DNA of 22,166 nt, from assembly GCA_964549625.1 (NCBI GenBank), contig CAZJVA010000010.1, positions 1 through 22,166 on the forward strand, read 5' to 3'. The stretch is from UBA12474 sp964549625. GTDB taxonomy: Bacteria; Babelota; Babeliae; Babelales; Babelaceae. Made by a program: the position numbers and the translations under genes. Positions 16,295 to 22,166 of the stretch are shown piece after piece (within the stretch, counting starts at the first letter, position 1; every line of letters starts with the position of its first letter). The notes below the pieces were generated by a model. That model was not told where the DNA came from and ran no database searches. It was given only the letters and a program-made list of their open reading frames with translations.

Positions 16295-16431
16295 TTCGAA
16301 CGCCTTACCACCCTGAGCAGACCTATCTGCCCCTGTAACAGCCTTGAATAGTCGAATCCCGCATAGAGCGAATATCCTGAACAGAGCGCCAATAAACAGG
16401 CAACAACCCCCAAATATATCTTTTTCATCAT
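16285..16431 (-). pseudogene. Signal-peptide fragment of the broken gene at 15173-16294
   Basis: MMKKIYLGVVACLLALCSG is a textbook signal peptide with AAGGA as ribosome site just upstream. After about 24 residues the frame runs into unlikely sequence and ends at TAA 16285-16287. The downstream gene's frame reads sensibly from GIRLFKAVTGADRS onward. One extra base at the GGG of GCGGGATT (minus strand, near 16358-16360) would join the two frames into SLYA-GIRLFKAV. Confidence 0.7.
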
Positions 16432-16481
16432 ATACATCCTTACACTTACGTCTTTTATTCTAATTTTTAACATCATGGTTT

Positions 16482-16509
16482 AGTCTATACCACAGCTTTT
16501 ATTTGTCAA
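16482..16509 (-). promoter_or_regulatory. Candidate promoter for the broken exported gene
   Basis: Read on the minus strand: TTGACA (16504-16509), a 16-base spacer, TAGACT (16482-16487; TATAGA overlaps it at 16484-16489). The -35 match is perfect. The signal-peptide start lies about 50 bases downstream. Confidence 0.55.
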
Positions 16510-16588
16510 ACTGAAAACTTTTAAGCGGGCGCTATCCAATACCCACAAAAGGAAGGCCAAAAAAACTATAAACTCTTGTAAAACCGCG

Positions 16589-16594
16589 TATAAT
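16589..16594 (+). promoter_or_regulatory. Candidate -10 element for phosphatase 2
   Basis: A perfect TATAAT lies 47 bases before the start of the phosphatase 2 gene; no good -35 is visible at the usual distance. Confidence 0.4.
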
Positions 16595-16641
16595 AAAGCG
16601 CAACAGGAAGAAAACCTACGAATTTATGCGGAGGTCCTTAT

Positions 16642-18213
16642 ATGCCAACTGCACATCGTACATATATCCTCACCATTACTCTAATTTTACACCTACCCCT
16701 CATAATCGCCGCCGCTGAACCAGCGTCGCTCCAAAAGCTTCACAACCAACCCTTTGAACTGCTCAAAAAAACACCAGCCGAAACACTCAAGGGACCCCAG
16801 GAAAAAAAAGAGACGTGCTACCAACTCAAAGACTTATACCTTGCTACGGTACATGAACCACCAGTAGTGGAAAAATCTTCTAACAAGTTTATTGCACTTC
16901 TTGCCGCTCTAAAAGAAGCCTACAAAAACTATATCAAGCCTGAATTTATTCCACACTACACCCTGTCGGTAGATCCACAGCACCCCCTACTAACCTGTTT
17001 TAAAAAACGGTTGAGCAGCCAGGATATCAGCAATGACATCGCCAATCTGAGACTTTTTAACACCAATGAGAATATTATAAAACAGAAGGTCTCCTTTTTC
17101 GAACCATTCAATAGATTCTCGTTTTTTGACTCTACACAAGAGTATCCGGTATGGAAAACCAAAGAAGATCCACGCATTACTCCAGTACAAAAAATCATCA
17201 ATAAAACCATAACCGACTGGTATATCTGCGGTGACCGTCATGGAGACGGTATATCAATCGATGTAATGCTTAACTACCTACGCAACGAAAAACTCATTAA
17301 CGAAAACGGTGTTCTAGCCCCCCATGTCGGCATTATCTTCCTAGGAGATTATATTGATAGAGGCAAAGATAGCGTCGGGGTTGTTCACCGAATTGTTCAA
17401 TTAAAAGCAGTGAACCCTGACAACATATTTGCCTTGCGTGGCAACCATGAAGAGGGCGAATGCGGCAACGGCCTTCAAGAAAATCTTATCGTATTTGGAA
17501 AAACACTCATGGAAACACTTCATCACTGGTATATTACAGCTTTTTGCAACCTCCCTCAGGCATTTTTCCTCCTTGTGCCAGATAAAAACAAAAACCCCAA
17601 GCTCCAAAAATTCATCAATTTTGTACATGGCGGCATTGACTCAAAACAGCTGCAGGAAGAACTTTTTAAAGAAAATACGGCAAAGCTCGAAGCCTTTTTA
17701 AGCAACCACAGTGCTCGGTATGAACAATTGATCTATCCTCACAAAACCAAACGTTCAACTCTTTGGGCCGATTTTTCAATAAATGAAAAAGAAGAGTCAG
17801 CCAATTTAGGAGCAAATCGGGGCCTGAGTATTGGAAGACAAGACACCCTCTCCTATTTTTTAAGACTACAAAAGCCCCAAAGCCACTCCGTCTCAAAGAT
17901 GGTCCGTGGTCATCAACAATACCCTGAAGAAAAATTTTCTGACACAACACGTATCCCTGGTGTCGGCACCTATTTCATCAAAAATGAGTCGCTAAATCCC
18001 CACTCAACGGAGAGTTTTTTTGTCAGCACGCTCAATGTAGCGCCGCGCACGGCACTAGCGACAGCACCCCAATATAAAGGCAAATACCAGCTTAAATACG
18101 ACACATGGATGCACCTACACTGCGACTGGAAAAAAGGCAAATGCAGTGAAAACTTTTTACACTTTGATGGCAAGACCGGTAAATTAATACCGGCCGACCA
18201 GCTCGTTTTTTAA
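16642..18213 (+). CDS. Exported PPP-family metallophosphatase 2
   Basis: A 523-residue relative of the phosphatase at 11557. The N-terminus is a signal peptide (YILTITLILHLPLIIAAAEP, cut probably after AAA). A helical region of about 170 residues precedes the catalytic domain. The motifs are complete: G197-D-R-H-G-D202, G235-D-Y-I-D-R-G241, G267-N-H-E270, H329-G-G and RGH424. The N-terminal region differs from phosphatase 1 and lacks its second hydrophobic segment, so this one may be soluble and released. The ATG has GGAGG upstream (GCGGAGGTCCTTAT). Its stop codon overlaps that of the convergent gene by four bases. Substrate unknown; a target in the host or in the cell envelope is speculation. 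Confidence 0.86.
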   Translation: MPTAHRTYILTITLILHLPLIIAAAEPASLQKLHNQPFELLKKTPAETLKGPQEKKETCYQLKDLYLATVHEPPVVEKSSNKFIALLAALKEAYKNYIKPEFIPHYTLSVDPQHPLLTCFKKRLSSQDISNDIANLRLFNTNENIIKQKVSFFEPFNRFSFFDSTQEYPVWKTKEDPRITPVQKIINKTITDWYICGDRHGDGISIDVMLNYLRNEKLINENGVLAPHVGIIFLGDYIDRGKDSVGVVHRIVQLKAVNPDNIFALRGNHEEGECGNGLQENLIVFGKTLMETLHHWYITAFCNLPQAFFLLVPDKNKNPKLQKFINFVHGGIDSKQLQEELFKENTAKLEAFLSNHSARYEQLIYPHKTKRSTLWADFSINEKEESANLGANRGLSIGRQDTLSYFLRLQKPQSHSVSKMVRGHQQYPEEKFSDTTRIPGVGTYFIKNESLNPHSTESFFVSTLNVAPRTALATAPQYKGKYQLKYDTWMHLHCDWKKGKCSENFLHFDGKTGKLIPADQLVF

Positions 18214-18956
18214 ATAACCGATGCAACGACGTGCACTTCGGCAATAGTCATCTGCTTAAGCGCCAAAACACGATACATATACGTGCGCACCAAAAGGGTT
18301 AATGGGTATACAAAAACAAAGAGCCAAAAGCTCTGCCATAAAACTATAGCAATTAAATAAAGCGCTAAATTAGTAACAAATAATTGTACCATGTAGCCAT
18401 GCGTCATACGCCAACTCGCACGAATAGCACTCCAAAAAGAACAACCCGTGTCTGCCAAAACAAATGGCGCAAATTGCAACGCAAGCGCAATATAAACTCC
18501 TGGAACAATAAAACAGATTAATCCAAGGATAATAAGGCCACCCTGCACCAACAACAAAAACCAAGCACGCAAAGAATAGGCAAAGAAATATACCCAAAAC
18601 CGCCGCAGATTACTTCTTCCCTGATCATAAACCGCCAATGCAACCGCAGAACCGGCAACCCAAATAGACGCAAAAAGAAAAGAAAATGCAGCCAAAAGAA
18701 CAACTGCTAAAACAATCCCTGAGGGCGTCATCCACGACATAAGAGATCCGACAACCGCAGGACTCCACTGACCCGCAAACGGCGACCACGAAGAAATCGC
18801 ATGAACAGGCAATAAAAGAGGTATCGCCAGCGCAAACAGAAGCCCAATGAGCGGAAAAAGTCGCATCCCAACAATACTCAGCCAAAGCCCCAGATGTTCA
18901 AAAAGTTGTCCCAGTGCCCAAGAAAACACCTCTTTATTGCTGTAGCGATAATTCAT
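18210..18956 (-). CDS. Polytopic membrane protein (paralogue of the 19003 gene)
   Basis: A 248-residue integral membrane protein with about five to six hydrophobic segments. The pattern IVPGVYIALALQFAPFVLAD followed by a polar S-x-x-A-I-x-x-S-W-R-M-T helix is typical of the YciC/DUF975-like and glycerophosphodiesterase membrane-domain group, whose biochemical role is unclear. The ATG at 18956 has AGGAGAG upstream. It lies 46 bases after a second protein with the same motif (19003), so the two probably form an operon. The 3' end overlaps the stop of phosphatase 2 by four bases (TTAA used from both strands). Confidence 0.8.
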   Translation of the reverse strand: MNYRYSNKEVFSWALGQLFEHLGLWLSIVGMRLFPLIGLLFALAIPLLLPVHAISSWSPFAGQWSPAVVGSLMSWMTPSGIVLAVVLLAAFSFLFASIWVAGSAVALAVYDQGRSNLRRFWVYFFAYSLRAWFLLLVQGGLIILGLICFIVPGVYIALALQFAPFVLADTGCSFWSAIRASWRMTHGYMVQLFVTNLALYLIAIVLWQSFWLFVFVYPLTLLVRTYMYRVLALKQMTIAEVHVVASVI

Positions 18957-19002
18957 ACTCTCTCCTGTATCACAAAATTACCCGACCAAAATTTAAAGCT
19001 CG

Positions 19003-19791
19003 CTAATTACCTGACTCCTTGATTGCCGCCTCACGAGTATCCTTAGCAACAAGCTCATTAAAAAGCCCAAAGCGAGCCAGAGCAAATACCGTCACCGAGA
19101 AAAAAAGCTGCATAAATGAGGCCATAAATAAATATAAGACCAAAAAACCCAACATAAACCAAAGCACCTGGCGCCATGACAAAGCGGTAAGCCGCCAACT
19201 CTCAGCCAAAGCCTCGCGAATCGAACATAACTCATTCGTTGCCATAATCGGGAAGACAGCAATTAGACGCACCATTAAAAAAACCCCAGGAATCACCAAC
19301 AAAAAAAGCCCCGGCACAATAATCGCAACTAGTGCAAGATTCGCCCCCAAAACCCGCGCAAGCCATAGCCATCTAATTGAAAAAACTGACCTAAAGAGAC
19401 CTTCATGCAAAGCACCCGGCGACGACAACCGATATGCAACACGACTCACGCCAAAATTAAGCCACAATCCATAAACAAAACTAAAAAGTCCTAATAACAG
19501 GAAAAGGAATCCTAATGGCTTGTAGGAAATACCATGCAAAAAAAATAGCAACGGTTGGCACAAGGCCTCCCCAGCGCCACTATGCTCCAAGGTCTGGATA
19601 TATTGGGCACAAATAAGAGCGCTATCAAAGCCAATGAGACTCACAACACCTAAAAACAGGCCAGCTACACCAAGTGAAAAAAATAAAAGCTGCGCAAAAG
19701 TCAGAAAAACCCAACCCCAAAAATGCCGCATCAACTCCAAAAACGTAAACCGCCAAATACCCTCAACGCGCATCAAAAAATTAGTCGACAT
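19003..19791 (-). CDS. Polytopic membrane protein (paralogue of the 18210 gene)
   Basis: A 262-residue membrane protein with about six hydrophobic segments and the same signature as its neighbour: VIPGVFLMVRLIAVFPIMA, then S-I-R-E-A-L-A-E-S-W-R-L-T. A soluble helix ends the protein (LVAKDTREAAIKESGN). ATG 19791 has GAGGAG at a good distance; GTG 19806 would add five residues. It is the first gene of a two-gene operon with the 18210 gene. Function unknown; the proteins could form a hetero-oligomer. Confidence 0.8.
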   Translation of the reverse strand: MSTNFLMRVEGIWRFTFLELMRHFWGWVFLTFAQLLFFSLGVAGLFLGVVSLIGFDSALICAQYIQTLEHSGAGEALCQPLLFFLHGISYKPLGFLFLLLGLFSFVYGLWLNFGVSRVAYRLSSPGALHEGLFRSVFSIRWLWLARVLGANLALVAIIVPGLFLLVIPGVFLMVRLIAVFPIMATNELCSIREALAESWRLTALSWRQVLWFMLGFLVLYLFMASFMQLFFSVTVFALARFGLFNELVAKDTREAAIKESGN

Positions 19792-19901
19792 AGCAACGCT
19801 CCTCACACAAAAACAGGGCCCAACTCTTTCATCTGAATCTCACTATATTGCACTATACTAAAGTTATTACCTTTCCTGTTTATTTTTACAAGGATCCTTT
19901 A

Positions 19902-20555
19902 TGAAAATGCGACTTGTTTTACCCTACACAATAATGATATTGTGTTACTCAGGAAACCTGGACGCAATGCGCCAAAAAAAACTTTTAAAACAATTCGATC
20001 AGAAAAATCAATCCGCCCCTTTATAGGCCAACTTGTTGCATTTACCGCACCAACAGTCTACTTCCAAAACACACCCCAAAATCCTCTTCGCGAAAATAGC
20101 TCACTCAGCTACGCCTTCGTGTGCAAAAAAAAATTATACCGTCAGCACTACATCCAACTTCTTCGCTTACTATGCCCGCACCAAGTAGCGCAATCCTGTT
20201 TTATTCATCCCGCAACCCTGGCTTACAATAAGAAAGCCCCGCTCAAAGTACGCCTAGCATCACCAAAGGAGCTCAGGCTGGTCCTCAATGCATTAAAAAA
20301 AAAGATGCTGAATTGGAATATATTAGTACCGCACAAGAAGCTTGCCAAATTCTTAGTCATGGAACAGAATACCCCCCAATATCGGAGCCTATAGCCTGCG
20401 GCACTCTTCAATGTGCTCTTAAAATACTACAAAGGGGAAACACCTTTGAGGCTTTTTGCCATGCACTAGAAGGGATTACACGTACCAATTTGGATGCCTA
20501 CTTATTCGAAGAACTTTTAAAAAATCCCGAGAATATGGCAACGGCGGCCACATAA
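19902..20555 (+). pseudogene. Exported-protein gene broken by three single-base shifts
   Basis: ATG 19902 has AAGGA at 19891-19895 and begins MKMRLV, then meets a stop after ten codons. Adding one T at 19918-19920 would give a signal peptide (MKMRLVLPYTIMILCYSGNL). The next break is at A8 (19974-19981), after which the frame KTFKTIRSEKSIRPFIGQL stays open to 20394. The last break is at A9 (20295-20303), after which DAELEYISTAQEACQIL continues to the stop at 20555. All three shifts are in the same direction and each equals one lost base, and the third restores the original frame. With the repairs a protein of about 218 residues results. Family unknown. It could be a decaying gene, a slippage-rescued gene, or sequence error. 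Confidence 0.65.
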
Positions 20556-20576
20556 AATCAGATGCTGGCCTGGAAC

Positions 20577-21350
20577 ACCGTCATCGCAAGCAAAGCGCGC
20601 CAACGTAGTCGCATATAACGCTACACATCGTTAGGCTCTGACAGCCTCCAATAACCACATCTCCTTCGATGCCCGCCTCCGCCCTGGATTACCACGTCGG
20701 CCCTGCTTGGACCTCCTCGTGATGACGAGTTTGGTAATCCCACCGTCATTGCGAGCGAAGCGCGGCAATCCAGTACAACGCAAAACTTCGTTAGCCCTTC
20801 TTGAACCTGCGGCACCAACGATCCCGCTCCCCCGTCATTGCGAACGGAACAACGCAGCGCGGCAACATCGTTGCATAGCAATCCAGTACAACGCAAAACT
20901 TCGTCAGCCCTTCTTGAACCCATGGAACCCACACGCCCGAACCCCCGTCATTGCGAGCGAAGCGCGGCAATCCAGTACAATGCAAAACTTCGTCAGCCCA
21001 TCTCGAGCCCTCACTATTCACCTTCGATGCCCGTCTCCGCCCTGGATCACCACGTCGGCCCCTACAGGCCCTCCTCGTGATGACGGGTTTGGCCATTAAC
21101 AACACCTACCCTACAATGCAAAGGAATAATCATCCCGCTCCCCCGTCATTGCGAGCGAAGCGCGGCAACATCGTTGCGTAGCAATCCAGTACAACGCAAA
21201 ACTTCGTCAGCCTCTAACAAACCCACGACACTAATCAAAAAACCACCAACAACCTTGCATCACCTTCGCGATCACCTTCGATGCCCGTCTCCGCCCTAGA
21301 CCACCACGTCAGGCCCTTGCTTGGCCATCCCCGTGTTAACGGACCTGACC
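20577..21350. repeat. Composite intergenic repeat array 3 (families A and B)
   Basis: This is the longest gene-free stretch of the window (20556-21493). Family B copies: 20663-20738, 21019-21099 and a degenerate one at 21273-21350. Family A copies: a degenerate one from 20577, short ones at 20743-20803 and 20945-21000, long ones at 20832-20915 and 21143-21212. Many family A copies are followed by the shared tail AAAACTTCGTNAGCCCTTCT. The copy 21019-21099 is nearly the same as 1-70. Between the repeats nothing coding is seen; short open frames here are read-through of repeats. Confidence 0.9.
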
Positions 21351-21416
21351 ATCAAAAATGCTCTACAAAGCTCTCTGTGCTTTGAATTCGAACAGCTCTT
21401 TACACACACCACCCGG

Positions 21417-21444
21417 TTGTAAAGCACCCCCAATAAAATACAAT
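21417..21444 (+). promoter_or_regulatory. Candidate promoter for the Nudix gene
   Basis: TTGTAA (21417-21422), a 16-base spacer and TACAAT (21439-21444) lie 49 bases before the Nudix start and after the repeat array. Confidence 0.5.
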
Positions 21445-21493
21445 GAACAAAAGTAATCACTAAAAAGCTGTATTCAAAATATGGGTTAATATT

Positions 21494-22003
21494 ATGAATA
21501 ATGATGAACTATTGGATCTTGTTAATAACAAAGACCAAATCATAGGACAAAAATTACGATCAGAGATCTATACCGAAAAGTTAACCAACTTCCGTGTCGT
21601 AAACGCCCTTATCATAAACGACTTAGGTTATCTTTGGATTCCACGACGTAGTAAAGAAAAGAAACTCTTCCCACTCTGTCTTGATGCGAGCATGGGTGGA
21701 CACGTTTCATCAGGAGAAAGCTATCTAGACGCCTTTAAGCGCGAGACTCTCGAAGAACTACGAATCGATGTCGAACAAAAACAATATATTCACTGGGGAT
21801 CATTAACCCCCGCTATCAACAATACCTCCGCATTTATGCAAATATACCTCTTAAAAACTAATGAGGTCCCCAACTACAACCGTAAAGACTTTGTAGAATA
21901 TTTTTGGCTAAAGCCCCAAGAGCTGCTGAATAAACTAACCACAGATAAAGCAAAAGATGACCTTCCCCGCATAATAAAGGCACTCTTTCCCACACAACCA
22001 TAA
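21494..22003 (+). CDS. Nudix hydrolase (YfcD/IPP-isomerase-like)
   Basis: Hydrolyses a nucleoside-diphosphate-linked or related substrate; the exact substrate cannot be read from sequence. The Nudix box G69-x5-E75-x7-R83-E84-T-L-E87-E88 holds all metal-binding Glu residues; the last Gly of the usual G-x5-E-x7-REU-x-EE-x-GU pattern is Arg90. The N-terminus (LLDLVNNKDQIIGQKLRSEI) and the core LWIPRRSKEKKLFP resemble the IPP-isomerase-like Nudix group that includes YfcD. Length 169 is normal. The ribosome site is weak. It is a single gene between repeat array 3 and a tRNA, a position typical of acquired or mobile single genes, but no integrase is present. Confidence 0.88.
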   Translation: MNNDELLDLVNNKDQIIGQKLRSEIYTEKLTNFRVVNALIINDLGYLWIPRRSKEKKLFPLCLDASMGGHVSSGESYLDAFKRETLEELRIDVEQKQYIHWGSLTPAINNTSAFMQIYLLKTNEVPNYNRKDFVEYFWLKPQELLNKLTTDKAKDDLPRIIKALFPTQP

Positions 22004-22112
22004 AAAAAGAATAAAAAAGAAAATTAAACAGCAAAAAATAAATACTGAAAAAAACAAGCCAATCAAAACTACAAAACTTATAGAATCAATCGAACTCAAA
22101 AGACATGATATA

Positions 22113-22166
22113 TGGCGTCCCCAGGGGGATTCGAACCCCCGTTTCCGCCGTGAAAGGGCGATGTCC
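22113..22166 (-). tRNA. tRNA-Glu (UUC), 3' portion cut by the window edge
   Basis: Read on the minus strand: anticodon arm TCGCC-CTTTCAC-GGCGG with anticodon TTC at loop positions 34-36; T arm GGGGG-TTCGAAT-CCCCC; acceptor strand TGGGGAC, discriminator G and an encoded CCA at 22113-22115. The 5' half lies beyond the window. On the downstream side (22004-22112) there is AT-rich sequence without a gene or clear terminator. Confidence 0.95.

Noticed and set aside
19792..19901. Divergent promoter for the membrane-protein operon and the broken exported gene
   Set aside because: TATACT (19854-19859) and two TATAGT on the other strand are visible, but no convincing -35 on either strand, so I do not list it as a feature.
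20621..21181. Several overlapping open frames on both strands with Arg- and Ser-rich products
   Set aside because: They are read-through of repeat families A and B; the same peptide phrases recur in each copy and no ribosome sites precede them.
20577..21350. CRISPR array
   Set aside because: Repeat units are 60-100 bases with internal palindromes and irregular spacing, and there are no short equal spacers or cas genes.

Overview
The window reads as a chromosome segment of a small-genome, probably host-associated bacterium. It mixes single-copy housekeeping genes (typA, truA, rpsF, rpsR, rnhB, ftsY, prmC, mutL, a tRNA-Glu) with a large share of secreted or membrane-anchored proteins that I cannot assign to standard families, two secreted PPP-type phosphatases, and dense short palindromic repeats between genes. 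The combination is reminiscent of the candidate phylum Dependentiae (TM6, Babela-like endosymbionts of protists). That placement is an inference from gene style, not from a marker phylogeny.

Layout. Positions 1-385 and 1255-1597 are arrays of two intergenic repeat families. They bracket a two-gene MNT nucleotidyltransferase / HEPN module (473-1224). Positions 1611-6276 hold a minus-strand run: rpsF, rpsR, a small exported protein, typA, truA and a membrane-anchored GNAT acetyltransferase that overlaps truA. Next comes a minus-strand XRE/S24-like repressor (6439-7110). Divergent from it is a tightly overlapped plus-strand cluster: rnhB, a possible HAS-barrel protein, ftsY and prmC (7257-10259). 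From 10402 to 20555 the window is dominated by exported proteins: a leucine-rich-repeat-like surface protein, phosphatase 1, a frame-broken exported protein, phosphatase 2, two paralogous polytopic membrane proteins and a second frame-broken exported gene. mutL sits in the middle of this block. Positions 20577-21350 are a third repeat array, followed by a Nudix hydrolase and the 3' part of a tRNA-Glu(UUC) on the minus strand.

How it fits together. The 1.6-6.3 kb and 7.2-10.3 kb blocks are translation and genome-maintenance functions (ribosome proteins, a ribosome-associated GTPase, tRNA pseudouridylation, release-factor methylation, SRP receptor, RNase HII). The 10.4-20.6 kb block looks like the variable envelope or host-interaction part of the genome. 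Two of its genes are broken by shifts that all go in the same direction, each equivalent to one missing base, mostly at homopolymers. The most noteworthy points are the two secreted phosphatases, these frame-broken exported genes, the HEPN/MNT module between repeat arrays, and the structured two-family repeats themselves.
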